DNA from: Paenibacillus azoreducens
Lineage (GTDB): Bacteria > Bacillota > Bacilli > Paenibacillales > Paenibacillaceae
Assembly (NCBI RefSeq): GCF_021654775.1
Contig: NZ_AP025343.1
Span: 2,819,501 to 2,883,500 of the forward strand
Reading direction: 5' to 3'
DNA: 64,000 nt
A program made the position numbers and the translations under genes. This document shows, piece by piece, positions 8,123 through 16,383 of this stretch. Position 1 is the stretch's first letter. Each line of letters opens with the position of its first letter. The notes below the pieces were generated by a model. The model worked only from the letters and a program-made list of their open reading frames with translations. It did not search any database and had not been told where the DNA came from.

Positions 8123-8704
8123 ATGACAGTAGGTACAATAAATTATGAAGAGAAGCTAATAGAAATAATAGAATTGTCTCCATTATTAGTTGAGGTTTTC
8201 GAATTATCGCAAAGATTAAATCTCAGTCAATATTATATTGGTGCTGGTTGTATTGTGCAGACTGTTTGGAATTGTTTGATAGGAAATCCTTTGGATTATG
8301 GTATTGATGATATTGATATTGTGTATTTCGATACTGATCTTACATATCAAAAAGAAGATGGGATAATAAAATTAAGCAAGGAAGTTTTCTGTAAGTTTCC
8401 AATCAAGGTAGATATTAAAAATCAAGCAAGGGTTCATTTATGGTATAAAGACAAATTTGGAATCGATCTTGAACCATATTTATCAATAGAAGAAGCAATT
8501 AATTCATGGCCAACAACAGCAACATCATTAGGAGTTAGACGCGATGAGAATGAAGGATGGAAAATCCATTCACCCTTCGGGCTAGAGGATCTATTTCAGT
8601 TAAAAGTAAAAGCAAATAAAAAGCTAATAACACAAGAAATTTATAAAACCAAATACGAGAAATGGAAAAGAAAATGGCCAGAAATTACAGTTATACCTTG
8701 GTAG
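8123..8704 (+). CDS. nucleotidyltransferase family protein (NTP_transf_6 / DUF925 type)
   Basis: 193 codons from the ATG at 8123, preceded by AGGAGCATTATTC. Motifs fit the small nucleotidyltransferase family once called DUF925: YYIGAGCIVQTVWN near residue 37, DDIDIVYFD near residue 60, VDIKNQARVHLWY near residue 95 and a C-terminal FGLEDLFQLKV. The two aspartates of DIDIVYFD are the expected metal ligands. Substrate is unknown. Single gene of its cassette; AT-rich. Confidence 0.8.
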   Translation: MTVGTINYEEKLIEIIELSPLLVEVFELSQRLNLSQYYIGAGCIVQTVWNCLIGNPLDYGIDDIDIVYFDTDLTYQKEDGIIKLSKEVFCKFPIKVDIKNQARVHLWYKDKFGIDLEPYLSIEEAINSWPTTATSLGVRRDENEGWKIHSPFGLEDLFQLKVKANKKLITQEIYKTKYEKWKRKWPEITVIPW

Positions 8705-8728
8705 AATAATCGAAGAAGAAGGACTATC

Positions 8729-8891
8729 GCATAACACCATATCTACGCTGCGGACCATTCGGTCCTTGGTTCGTAAGAAGAGGTAGGCAGAGAAGGGGAA
8801 TCAACTCACAACCCTGCGAGGCTAAGTCTGTCGGACCCGGTCGCGTTGCTCCCTTAAGCCTCTCGGGTTCGTAGATACAGGAACGTTATAT
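8729..8891 (+). other. attC-like site 10
   Basis: Left box GCATAAC at 8729-8735, right box GTTATAT at 8885-8891, which matches the site 11 left box ATATAAC. The inner arms are ATCTACG/CGTAGAT, a compensated double change from the common arms. Long apex. Confidence 0.82.
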
Positions 8892-8947
8892 GAAAGATCA
8901 GAAAAACTAGATAATCAATAAAATTAAAGAAAGAGCGGATAATTATT

Positions 8948-9235
8948 ATGGCATTCTGTATTAATTTCAAGTTAATTAGAATGGATGATACCAAAGCAAT
9001 ATATGCATATGGAGATTGTACAGAAAACTTTGAAGGATTATTTGAACTAGATTTAGAAAAATTATTATCTGGTGAGACTCCAAGTGATACGGATATTAGG
9101 GAAGTAGTAAAAGTAATTAAACCATGCATAAGTGATATAGAATATCAACATAAAGCAAACAGGGCATTTATTAAAATCTATAAACACTATAAAGAGACAA
9201 GTACCTATTTATTAGAAGGTGGCTATTATGCATAG
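8948..9235 (+). CDS. cassette protein of unknown function, 95 aa
   Basis: 95 codons from the ATG at 8948, with GAGCGG about 12 bases upstream. The N-terminal half looks like beta strands (FKLIRMDDTKAIYAYGDCTE) and the C-terminal half like a helix. No signal peptide. I do not recognise the family. Only gene in the cassette between sites 10 and 11. Confidence 0.6.
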   Translation: MAFCINFKLIRMDDTKAIYAYGDCTENFEGLFELDLEKLLSGETPSDTDIREVVKVIKPCISDIEYQHKANRAFIKIYKHYKETSTYLLEGGYYA

Positions 9236-9297
9236 ATATTTCCGATTAATACAATGATTAAAAAATTTGTGAAAGTAATTCATGATGCCGACACATC

Positions 9298-9442
9298 ATA
9301 TAACACAGTATTCACGCTGCGGGACTATCGCCCCTCTGTTGTCAGATGTATAATCATGAAAGAAACTCAGACAACAAGCGCCCCAGCCTAAGATAGGAGC
9401 TATCTAAGGCTGGGGCGTTTCGTGAATACAAGAACGTTATGC
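9298..9442 (+). other. attC-like site 11
   Basis: Left box ATATAAC at 9298-9304, right box GTTATGC at 9436-9442. Ten bases of the right side (GTTATGCGCC) are the exact reverse complement of the start of site 12. The apex shares the CGCCCCAGCCTAAGATA hairpin with site 3. Confidence 0.85.
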
Positions 9443-9487
9443 GCCATTACCGGTAAATATTAAAGATAATATTTAAGGAGATAATTT

Positions 9488-10141
9488 ATGAAAGGTAAGA
9501 TACTCTTATTATTTTTTATTACGATAATGTTTTCATCTTGTCAAAATATTAGTCAATCGACTACTTTGAACAGCGAAACTAAATCAATAATGAATTCTGA
9601 ACTGCCTCCTGATGTAGTGAGTACAGGTAATGGAACAGAATCGAAAGAAATAACTGAAGGTCGATCAGATCCTTCTAACAATGAAGCGTTATCCATGAGC
9701 ATTGGGAACTATGATTTGAAAGGAGAATTTAATGATGAAATGCTTCGAAATCCTATAGATCATGATTATGAAGTGGAATTTAATGAATTTCAAAATTCCA
9801 AAGAGATTATTACAACATTGGGATGGGGGGCGTTGGAAAGCAAATATACAGAGATTTGGGATAAAGAGTTGAATCAAATATATAAAAAGCTTCTTTCTAA
9901 GTTGGATAGAGAACCAAGAGAAGCACTAATTGAATCGCAGAAAGAATGGTTACAGTATCACTTAAGGGAAACAAAATTTGTAGAGAAGACATTTATTAAT
10001 AATGGTTACCTTGGAACACAAGGATCGGTAAGCCTAGCCACGGTTATACGGGAGAGAATTAGGGAAAGAACAATGCAATTATTTGAATATCGATATTTGC
10101 TAGATGGTGAAGTTGATTTTTTATACCAAAGTAAAAAATAG
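9488..10141 (+). CDS. lipoprotein with LprI-like (DUF1311) domain
   Basis: 217 codons from the ATG at 9488, with AAGGAG at the expected distance. A lipoprotein signal peptide covers residues 1-18, with the lipobox FSSC and Cys18 as the likely lipidated residue. A low-complexity S/T/E/N linker follows. Residues from about 110 on match the LprI/DUF1311 family: NQIYKKLLSKLDREPREAL, then SQKEWLQY and a late RERT stretch. LprI of Mycobacterium inhibits lysozyme; most relatives are untested, so that role is only a possibility. It would sit on the outer face of the membrane. Single gene of its cassette. Confidence 0.75.
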   Translation: MKGKILLLFFITIMFSSCQNISQSTTLNSETKSIMNSELPPDVVSTGNGTESKEITEGRSDPSNNEALSMSIGNYDLKGEFNDEMLRNPIDHDYEVEFNEFQNSKEIITTLGWGALESKYTEIWDKELNQIYKKLLSKLDREPREALIESQKEWLQYHLRETKFVEKTFINNGYLGTQGSVSLATVIRERIRERTMQLFEYRYLLDGEVDFLYQSKK

Positions 10142-10193
10142 AGTTGGAATCTTAATCAAAGGTTTTAGGTGATGCTTTGAAGACAGTAACGGC

Positions 10194-10357
10194 GCATAAC
10201 ACTGTATTCACGCTGCGGGAGCTTAAGCTCCCTTGGTCCGGGCCCAGGAACTTCGGAGAAGCAGAGTCAGCCGGACAACCCTACGAGCCTAAGTCTGACG
10301 ACTCATTCCCTTACGTCACTTAAGGCTCTCTGGTTCGTGAATACAACAACGTTAGCC
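10194..10357 (+). other. attC-like site 12
   Basis: Left box GCATAAC at 10194-10200, right box GTTAGCC at 10351-10357. TTAGCCGAA of its right side is reverse complementary to TTCGGCTAA at site 13. Long apex with CTTAAGGCTCTCTGG. Confidence 0.82.
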
Positions 10358-10723
10358 GAAATTACCGAAAACAGAGAAAGATGAACAATGTCATGGATAA
10401 TCAAATCCCAATTAGATTTCGCCCGATAAATCTATAAACGGAGAATGGGCATCCATCGAAGATGTTACATTCTTGAAAGAGTCAATTCCAATAGTCATGG
10501 GTGATAGAAAGTGCTGTTCCAGAGAGTGATTTAGGTTTTGTGGTTACCGGTGTAGATTTTGAAATAAAGTCGTACTGTTTGGAAAAAATTTGATATGATT
10601 GTGTTACAATCTATTATATTTGGCACCGCAAACGGGCATATTGAGAGTATTGTGGTGGTGACAAGAAAACAGAATGAGTAACGCTGAAAATTTATGTATT
10701 TACACTTTGCTACGGGGGTACTT
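10358..10723 (+). other. non-coding part of cassette 12
   Basis: No convincing gene. The first 200 bases contain broken short frames that look like gene debris. A TACAAT hexamer near 10606 and AT-rich context suggest a promoter for the downstream peptidase-like gene, which would make this one of the few cassettes with its own promoter. Confidence 0.4.
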
Positions 10724-11379
10724 ATGAAAACTCACTATTATTTAGGTTGGTTTAACAATTTTTTCCAGAGAATTTGGTCAGGATGTTACAGGAGGATATA
10801 ACTGATAGAAAATCGATTGCTATGATTAGCTCGGATCCATTTTTTTATGAAGATGATGGTTCTACTGAACGCTCGTGGCTTGACCAGGCCGGCATTATGT
10901 TTGATGAATATCATTTAATTAACTATCACGTACAAAAGGAAGATGCCCAAACGTTAATTCAAAATGCTTCAGTCATTTTCTTGTTGGGTGGAAATACTAT
11001 TAAACAAAATGGGTTTTTGATGGAATATGAATTGTCGGATTTGATTAAAAAAAGCAGAGCCGTTGTGATGGGAGCAAGCGCTGGTGCGATCAACATGTCC
11101 GCTAAATGGATATGCTCGAAAAACTTTGGCTATAAAGTTGAAATAAGCTCTGTTTACGACGGAATCGGTCTTGACGATTTTTCCGTCCTGTCTCATTATG
11201 ATCTTGAAAATAACATTGCGTTGGTTCAAGGCGAACTGTCTCCCTTATCAGAAGAAATGAATATTTATGCGTCGAACAAAGATTGCGCTGTACGTGTAAA
11301 GGGAGATAAAATCGACATTTTAGGCAATGTATATTTAATTTCCCACTCAAAGATTCAGAAATTGGATGAGACGATCTAA
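10724..11379 (+). pseudogene. peptidase E-like (family S51) gene, frame interrupted at a T6 run
   Basis: An ATG at 10724 opens a frame reading MKTHYYLGWFNNFF, then breaks at a run of six T (10759-10764). The main frame continues from there as PENLVRMLQEDI and stays open to 11379. One extra T would join both parts into a protein of about 218 residues, the usual S51 length. Motifs: IFLLGGNT near residue 85 and VMGASAGAINM near residue 110, with the serine of the GASAG nucleophile elbow. Family S51 covers aspartyl dipeptidases and related glutamine-amidotransferase-like proteins. An ATG at 10783 could start a shortened protein. It may be a real mutation or a homopolymer error. A terminator follows. 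Confidence 0.65.
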
Positions 11380-11442
11380 TTGTGGAGCAACAAAAAAATA
11401 ATCAAACTTTTTAATAAAAGAATGAGTCAACTGAAAATATTA

Positions 11443-11488
11443 AGAGCGTGTTTTGATCAATCTTTTTTCCAAAATACGCTCTTTTCTT
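11443..11488 (+). terminator. intrinsic terminator after peptidase E-like gene
   Basis: AGAGCGTGTTTTG pairs with CCAAAATACGCTCT, followed by a T-rich tail. A terminator inside a cassette array is notable because it would block read-through into cassette 13. Confidence 0.75.
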
Positions 11489-11652
11489 TGATCATTTATC
11501 AAGGTTATTAGTATCAATTTGATCAAACTTTATTTTAAAGCAACGACCGTTGAAGGAGTCATGAGAGTGGGAACAAGTATAGAAGTAATAAATTAGAAAT
11601 TTGAATGAAAATTAAAATATATTGCGAGTAATTCGGGGAAGTTGGTAACTTC

Positions 11653-11753
11653 GGCTAATACCACATTTACGCATCTGGCTGACGCCCTCGGTCGCTGAAG
11701 TGGTTGCTGCGACAACCTCCTTCGGAGGTTCGTGAATGCGAGAGACGTTAGAT
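11653..11753 (+). other. attC-like site 13
   Basis: Left box GGCTAAT at 11653-11659 (last base C to T), right box GTTAGAT at 11747-11753. Inner arms CATTTACG/CGTGAATG, with compensated and wobble changes. Short apex with CCTCCTTCGGAGG. Confidence 0.72.
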
Positions 11754-11825
11754 GACATTGCTTGAAGTGCTTCAAGGATTACTTTAAGTCCGAGAACTAT
11801 TGAAGTTTTTTTAAGGAGTGATTAT

Positions 11826-12191
11826 TTGAGAATCTATAATTTTGATAAGGAAACCGGCGTAGAAATAACAAACTTCAATAGTAAAGAATCAATTTTTTCA
11901 AGAATTATTCAACATGACAAACTAGGTTATATAGGATGTATGTTTATAGGACCTGAAGGGAAATTAGGATCACATCCAGCAACAATAAATCAATTATTTT
12001 TAGTAGTTAGTGGTCAAGGCTGGGTTATAGGTAAAGAAGGAATTAAATATCAGATTCATTCTGGAAGGGCAGCTTTTTGGGAAGCAGGGGAAATACATGT
12101 ATCAGGATCAGAACAAGGAATGGTAGTAATCATAATTGAAGGCGAAGATCTAAAACCGTTAATGAAAGAAATAGATTGGATCGAGAGCTGA
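11826..12191 (+). CDS. small cupin-domain protein
   Basis: 121 codons with a TTG start at 11826, preceded by TTAAGGAGTG at good spacing. The protein is a single beta-barrel cupin: GPEGKLGSHPATINQLFLVVSG forms motif 1 (with the H near residue 50 and Q in place of the second histidine), and GRAAFWEAGEIHVSGSE forms motif 2 with H near residue 90. Cupins bind metals or small molecules, and the substrate cannot be read here. Only gene in its cassette. Its end lies just before the degenerate site 14. Confidence 0.78.
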   Translation: MRIYNFDKETGVEITNFNSKESIFSRIIQHDKLGYIGCMFIGPEGKLGSHPATINQLFLVVSGQGWVIGKEGIKYQIHSGRAAFWEAGEIHVSGSEQGMVVIIIEGEDLKPLMKEIDWIES

Positions 12192-12201
12192 CTCGGAGAA
12201 G

Positions 12202-12361
12202 AAGCAACATATTCACGCGACGGATCGGCTACCGCCGACCCTTGGTCCGCTTGGGGCATTTCGAGGAAGTCGAGACAGGCGGACAACCCTGCGAACCTAA
12301 CCGCGGTCGCGGCCACCCCCGTTGGGGGCTTAAGGTTCTCGGGTTCATGAAAACGTTAGAC
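12202..12361 (+). other. attC-like site 14, left end degenerate
   Basis: The right box GTTAGAC at 12355-12361 and the long apex (GAACCTAACCGCGG, TTAAGGTTCTCGGGTTC) are intact. The left box expected as ATCTAAC is replaced by AAGCAAC at 12202-12208, and the right inner arm is shortened. It looks like a site damaged by deletion. Confidence 0.6.
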
Positions 12362-12491
12362 GAAATTAACGAGTTCAAGATCAATTAAAAAACGAACGTT
12401 CGTTCTTCCTCTTGGTGGTAGATGATGGTACAATAGGAAAGACAATTGAATCTTGGGTGGGCATGGTTTCCCTTCGAAAGGAGGTGAGGCC

Positions 12492-12587
12492 ATGGAAGTA
12501 AAGGATGCTTTGACGATCATGTTTTTATTTGGATCGTTTATCCTTGCACTTTTAACATACATCAATTCTAACAACAAGAGAAAGTAA
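12492..12587 (+). CDS. type I holin-like toxin peptide, 31 aa
   Basis: ATG at 12492, TAA at 12585-12587, with a strong AAAGGAGGTGAGG ribosome site. The peptide begins MEVKDALTIMFLFGSFI, continues with a hydrophobic stretch, and ends with a polar NNKRK tail. It is one membrane-spanning helix and fits the family of very short holin-like toxins of Firmicutes type I toxin-antitoxin systems. A stem-loop terminator follows directly. The antitoxin would be an antisense RNA, likely from the opposite strand of the 12,590-12,720 region, but I cannot prove a promoter for it. The gene is below usual ORF length cut-offs. It sits alone in the cassette between sites 14 and 15. Confidence 0.72.
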   Translation: MEVKDALTIMFLFGSFILALLTYINSNNKRK

Positions 12588-12588
12588 G

Positions 12589-12630
12589 AACCCACCCCAA
12601 GGTTAGAGCCAGAGGTGGGTTTTGGTCTTT
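12589..12630 (+). terminator. terminator of the type I toxin mRNA
   Basis: AACCCACC at 12589-12596 pairs with GGTGGGTT at 12614-12621, followed by TTGGTCTTTT. It starts immediately after the toxin stop codon. A second hairpin, GAGCCGAG...CTCGGCTTC, lies near 12669-12698. Confidence 0.65.
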
Positions 12631-12856
12631 TGTAACTCAGAAGGGATAACCCATCCAAGCCAATTGTTGAGCCGAGTGTTAGCCGCGCTCGGCTTCTTTA
12701 CAAAGTATGATAACACAATTGGAAAAAGAAGTGAATAGGAAACGGGTTAAAGAATATTGAAAGAATAAATCGTATTAATGGCGTGTTAAGGACGTAATAC
12801 AATATTTTGAAAGACATCATATCCGACTGGGAGTAGCGCAAAGAAGCGTTAACCTC

Positions 12857-12998
12857 GTCGAACACCATATTCACGCTGCGTCGCTGACGCTCCTTGATTC
12901 GCTCGAGGTTGAAGTTCTAGAAGTAGACTCAGGCGAATAACCCTGCGAGGCTAAGTCTTCGACCCGGCAGCTTTGCTGCCTTAAGCCTCTCAGGTTCT
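12857..12998 (+). other. attC-like site 15, right end missing
   Basis: Left box GTCGAAC at 12857-12863 and left inner arm ATTCACG are present, and the apex (CGAGGCTAAGTC, TTAAGCCTCTCAGGTTC) is present. The sequence then leaves the consensus, and no CGTGAAT arm or GTTA box follows. Only about 33 bases separate it from site 16, which suggests a deletion that removed the next cassette. Confidence 0.6.
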
Positions 12999-13031
12999 AT
13001 GTGTAAGTGGTTTCGAAGAAGAGGTTACGTC

Positions 13032-13198
13032 GTATAACACAGTATTCACACAGCGGACCGGCATGCGCCGTCCCTTGGTCCGCCAGGGGCATTTCGAGAA
13101 GTTGGATCAGGCGGTCAACCCTGCGAACCTAACCGCGTCGCGGCCGCCTCTGGCGGGGCATAAGTCGGTGGGACGTCGTGAACAAAACAACGTTATAA
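13032..13198 (+). other. attC-like site 16
   Basis: Left box GTATAAC at 13032-13038, right box GTTATAA at 13192-13198, matching the TTATAA of site 17. Long apex with GAACCTAACCGCGTCGCGG. Confidence 0.78.
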
Positions 13199-13241
13199 GA
13201 AATCGGCGAAAATAAGAAACCCAATAAAATGGAGCAAATCT

Positions 13242-13535
13242 ATGAAACACAATCAAACGGATTGTTATGCATTTCGAATGTACCCAGAACCAAATGGAAC
13301 GAACTATTATCAAAATGACTTGATGACACAAGAACAAGTTGAAAGACTGTTTGATTATTGTCAAATACTAGAAGCAATAATTTTTGACAAAGGATGGCTC
13401 TTTTTAATTAGTTATTATGGATATGAGGAGCTATTCGAAATTAATAATAAGAGCGGATGGTTTGAGTGCAGTGACTTAGAGGATTTTAAAAAATATATTG
13501 AATCTTATCAAAACGACATAAAGAATATGAAATAG
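13242..13535 (+). CDS. cassette protein of unknown function, 97 aa
   Basis: 97 codons from the ATG at 13242, with GGAG 9 bases upstream. The product is hydrophilic with aromatic-rich strands (WLFLISYYGYEELFEI near residue 50) and an acidic C-terminal helix. No membrane segment. I do not recognise the family. Only gene in the cassette between sites 16 and 17. Confidence 0.6.
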   Translation: MKHNQTDCYAFRMYPEPNGTNYYQNDLMTQEQVERLFDYCQILEAIIFDKGWLFLISYYGYEELFEINNKSGWFECSDLEDFKKYIESYQNDIKNMK

Positions 13536-13596
13536 CAAATAAAGAAAATGAATTGGATAAAGCAAAATGTATGTAACTCAAGAGGTCGCCGACATC

Positions 13597-13764
13597 TTAT
13601 AAAATTATATCCACGCATCGGAGCCAAACGGCTCCTCGGTCCGCGAGAAGTGATTGGCAGTGGAGGTAGATTCAACGGACACATCCGCAACGGCTAACCG
13701 CATCGCGGCCGCTCCTGTTGGTCGCTTAAGTCAATGGGAAGTCGTGGATACAGGAATGTTATCA
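13597..13764 (+). other. attC-like site 17
   Basis: Left box TTATAAA at 13597-13603 (final C to A), right box GTTATCA at 13758-13764. The inner arms are ATCCACG/CGTGGAT, a compensated pair change. Long apex with CTAACCGCATCGCGG. Confidence 0.75.
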
Positions 13765-13829
13765 GAAATCATCGCAAGATCATTAAAAAACGGTTCATAA
13801 AAAAACATTTTGAGAGGAAGATGATTTTC

Positions 13830-14306
13830 ATGCAGAGACAAAAACTTGAGAAATTCAAATGTGAATTAACAACGAGGGATTACTCCTTGATCGGTCAGAG
13901 CATTACAACCAATTTCCCAAGTGGATTTCCCGACGCTGCCCTGAAAGTACAATTGGAGTTCGTTGAAAGAAGAAATGAAATTATGAACTCTATAGACAAG
14001 GAAGTATTATTCTCACCGTATATGTGTAATGGAATCATTGCTACATATTTTGCTTGTTTAGAAGTGAGTGATTTGAGTGATATTCCGGAAGGGATGATTG
14101 GATTCACTTTGCCTTCCCAAACCTACGCAAAGATAAATTGTACAAATAAATCGATAGGTGAGGCTTACGATAGGATTTTCAAATGGATGAATGAGAATAA
14201 GTATAATCAAAGATTTCTGGAGAACACGTGCCCTATAGAAATTTATTACTTTGAAGATAATGTGGAAGAAGAGGACGTAGAGATTCTAATCCCTATAAGA
14301 ACTTAG
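13830..14306 (+). CDS. GyrI-like / AraC effector-binding-domain protein
   Basis: 158 codons from the ATG at 13830, which has GAGAGGAAG about 9 bases upstream; the ATG at 13821 is too close to it. The fold reads like a stand-alone SOUL/GyrI-like small-molecule-binding domain: an opening strand with TTRDYSLIGQSITTNF, a middle YMCNGIIATYFACLEVSDL, the typical IPEGMIGFTLPSQTYAKI segment near residue 100, and an acidic CPIEIYYFED end. Such proteins bind drugs or metabolites without a DNA-binding domain. Ligand is unknown. It shares its cassette with an antitoxin-like gene on the other strand. Confidence 0.72.
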   Translation: MQRQKLEKFKCELTTRDYSLIGQSITTNFPSGFPDAALKVQLEFVERRNEIMNSIDKEVLFSPYMCNGIIATYFACLEVSDLSDIPEGMIGFTLPSQTYAKINCTNKSIGEAYDRIFKWMNENKYNQRFLENTCPIEIYYFEDNVEEEDVEILIPIRT

Positions 14307-14359
14307 TTAATCTTTTTAGTTATTCGAGGATGGCGATCTTAAAGGCATCTTTAAGGAAT

Positions 14360-14596
14360 TTAATTTCGTAGTTCATGTTCAACGTTCTTAAGATTAATCA
14401 GCTGACCTTTCAAGTACGCTTCATGCGCTTTATTGATTGCATCTAAATCCTCTTGAGTAGTCGGCTCGTCATCCAATGGAATTTCACTTATGGAAGATGT
14501 TTGTGAAAGTCGTTCCATAAGCTCAGAGACTGGTTCAAAATCTTTATCAGATAATCGGTCAAGTAATTCATTAAATCGTTCTTTACTAATAGCCAA
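14360..14596 (-). CDS. antitoxin-like protein without an adjacent toxin
   Basis: 78 codons on the minus strand from a TTG at 14596, chosen because AGGAG lies 9 bases upstream; a TTG at 14605 abuts that site. The protein is acidic and helical (ISKERFNELLDRLSDKDFEP near the start, then DDEPTTQEDLDAINKAHEAY). It resembles the small partner proteins of RelBE/ParDE-type modules that often follow an AbrB-like or DNA-binding start. No toxin gene is found next to it on either strand, so it would be an orphan antitoxin or a protein of other function. One of only two protein genes reading leftward in the array. Confidence 0.6.
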   Translation of the reverse strand: MAISKERFNELLDRLSDKDFEPVSELMERLSQTSSISEIPLDDEPTTQEDLDAINKAHEAYLKGQLINLKNVEHELRN

Positions 14597-14704
14597 TGTT
14601 AACAACTCCTTTCATAAACTAATTATCCGCATTATAACATCAAATACACCTTAAGGAATCGGATTAAGGAGCAGAGTGTGTAGTTCGAAGATGTCACCGG
14701 CATC

Positions 14705-14873
14705 AGATAACATTATATTCACGCTGCAGGAGGGATGTCGGCGCCCTTTGGTCCGTCTGAGGCATTGGCAGCGATTAGTATCAGGCGGCAACCCTGCGAA
14801 GCTAACTGCGCAAGCGCAGCCGATGACTTCGTCACCTTAAGCCTCTCGGGTTCGTGAGTGCGGAACCTTATCG
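14705..14873 (+). other. attC-like site 18
   Basis: Left box AGATAAC at 14705-14711, right box CTTATCG at 14867-14873 (first G to C). Long apex with CTAACTGCG...CGCAGCCGATG. Confidence 0.72.
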
Positions 14874-14926
14874 GAAATCAACGCAAAGAATTAATGATGT
14901 TTAATCAGCCAATATGGAGGGCTTAT

Positions 14927-15535
14927 ATGCTGATATCAGAAATTTCAATAAATACGTTGAATCGTGAGCAGATAACTAATCTTTTGTATGGCAAGAACAT
15001 TGAACTTGACGAAGGTAATATTTCAGGGGATTGCATTTTTGTATTTGGTGGAACATATGTGGAACGTACAGTGAAGGCAGTTGAATTATTTAATAATGAA
15101 AGAGCGCCATATATTTTATTTACTGGAGGGAATAAATACGGCCAACACAGCGTTTCTGAAGCAGTTATGTTACGCAATAAAGCACTTGAATTAGGGGTGC
15201 CAGAAGATAGAACAATTATTGAGACTGAATCCAACAATACGCTGGAAAATATCATTTGTTCTCTTTTAATATTAGAACGTAAATTCGGTTTACATAAAAT
15301 AAAACGCTTGCTGCTTGTTAGTTCTTCAGGGCATATGCGCAGATGTATTTTAATGTGTAGAACTTTTATGCCTCCGTGGATCGAACTGATATGGTGTTCG
15401 GATAATCGATCAGTAGGGCAACGTGATAATTGGTGGAAAGACCCAGAATGGGAGCGCAGAGTTATGGATGAATCTTTCAAAGTTGTGAACGGTGTAAAAG
15501 AACGATACTTTATAGATGCAGAAGTTGATATATAG
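14927..15535 (+). CDS. DUF218 (YdcF/SanA/ElyC-like) family protein
   Basis: 202 codons from the ATG at 14927, preceded by TGGAGGGC at 5 bases; two earlier in-frame ATGs lack a ribosome site. DUF218 features: CIFVFGGTYVERTVKAVELF near residue 40, ILFTGGNKYG near residue 66, SEAVMLRNKALELGVPEDRTI, ETESNNTLENI, and LLLVSSSGHMRRC near residue 145. No N-terminal membrane anchor is present, unlike SanA/ElyC, so it would be cytoplasmic like YdcF, which binds S-adenosylmethionine in E. coli. Function of the family is poorly known. Single gene of its cassette. Confidence 0.82.
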   Translation: MLISEISINTLNREQITNLLYGKNIELDEGNISGDCIFVFGGTYVERTVKAVELFNNERAPYILFTGGNKYGQHSVSEAVMLRNKALELGVPEDRTIIETESNNTLENIICSLLILERKFGLHKIKRLLLVSSSGHMRRCILMCRTFMPPWIELIWCSDNRSVGQRDNWWKDPEWERRVMDESFKVVNGVKERYFIDAEVDI

Positions 15536-15601
15536 AAATTAATCAACAAAAGAGGAACCAATTTATACTGAGGATGCAAGTTCGAGGTAGGCATTGGCAT
15601 C

Positions 15602-15725
15602 GGATAACAATATATTCACGCAGTGGCTCCTTATGGAGCCTTGGTCTGTTGGATGGATTTCAGGGAAGCGGACTCAGCAGACAAATCCGACTTCGTCGGA
15701 CGTGGTGAATACAGGAACGTTAGAT
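15602..15725 (+). other. attC-like site 19
   Basis: Left box GGATAAC at 15602-15608, right box GTTAGAT at 15719-15725, an exact reverse-complement match to the site 20 left box ATCTAAC. Its apex resembles that of site 2 (TCCGACTTCGTCGGA). Confidence 0.8.
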
Positions 15726-15758
15726 GAAAGGGCTGAAGGGCGGTGAAGTTCTAAATCC

Positions 15759-16136
15759 ATGAAACCAGAAATGAAGTATAAACTAATGATATTTCTTTCA
15801 AGTATAAGTTCCTTCTCAACCATACTTGGAATTCTATTTTTGATCGGCGTGCCATTCTCAGAGCCAGCAACTATTGGAGTTGTGATAGGTATAGTTTTTA
15901 GATCATTCGCAAACACAATTGATTATAAGAACAGAGATAAATATATAGGAGTAATCGCTGTAATAGCACTGATATCTATGCTTCTTTTAATAAATAAAAA
16001 TAATACTGAGTTGGTTTTGAAAATATTATTGATAGCTCCATTATTATTTTTGATTATTTTAGTAAGTGACTATTTTAATAAGCAATCGTATTTTAAGTAT
16101 TTAAAGGATATAGAGAATCAGAACAATGATATGTAA
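15759..16136 (+). CDS. small integral membrane protein, unrecognised
   Basis: 125 codons from the ATG at 15759. Hydropathy by eye gives four membrane segments at about residues 8-28, 36-50, 60-80 and 85-106, with short polar loops and a charged C-terminus. I do not recognise the family; four-helix proteins of this size are common among cassette-encoded proteins. The ribosome site is unclear (GGGCGGTGAAG lies about 12 bases upstream). Single gene of its cassette. Confidence 0.6.
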   Translation: MKPEMKYKLMIFLSSISSFSTILGILFLIGVPFSEPATIGVVIGIVFRSFANTIDYKNRDKYIGVIAVIALISMLLLINKNNTELVLKILLIAPLLFLIILVSDYFNKQSYFKYLKDIENQNNDM

Positions 16137-16158
16137 TTTCAAGGAAGTCAGCCCCATC

Positions 16159-16345
16159 ATCTAACACCATATTCACACATCGGTTCGACTCCGTCGTCTC
16201 TCGGTCCGGCAGGAGCCAGAAGTGGTTCGATGAGGCATTTCAGTATACTAGGAAGCAGAAGCAGCCGGACACATCCGCACCACCTAACCGCATCGCGGCC
16301 GCCCTTCGGGCTTGATGGGACGTCTTGAATACAACAATGTTAGGC
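16159..16345 (+). other. attC-like site 20
   Basis: Left box ATCTAAC at 16159-16165, right box GTTAGGC at 16339-16345. One of the longest apices, with CACCTAACCGCATCGCGG. Confidence 0.78.
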
Positions 16346-16383
16346 GAAATACTTGCAAATAATAAATAATGGAGATGATAGTT

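Noticed and set aside
12056..12388. Short frames covering attC-like site 14 on both strands
   Set aside because: They are produced by the inverted-repeat site itself and start or end in its arms; similar frames occur over most sites.
14923..15600. 225-aa open frame on the minus strand
   Set aside because: It is antisense to the DUF218 gene, which has recognisable motifs and a ribosome site; the antisense product has no family-like features.
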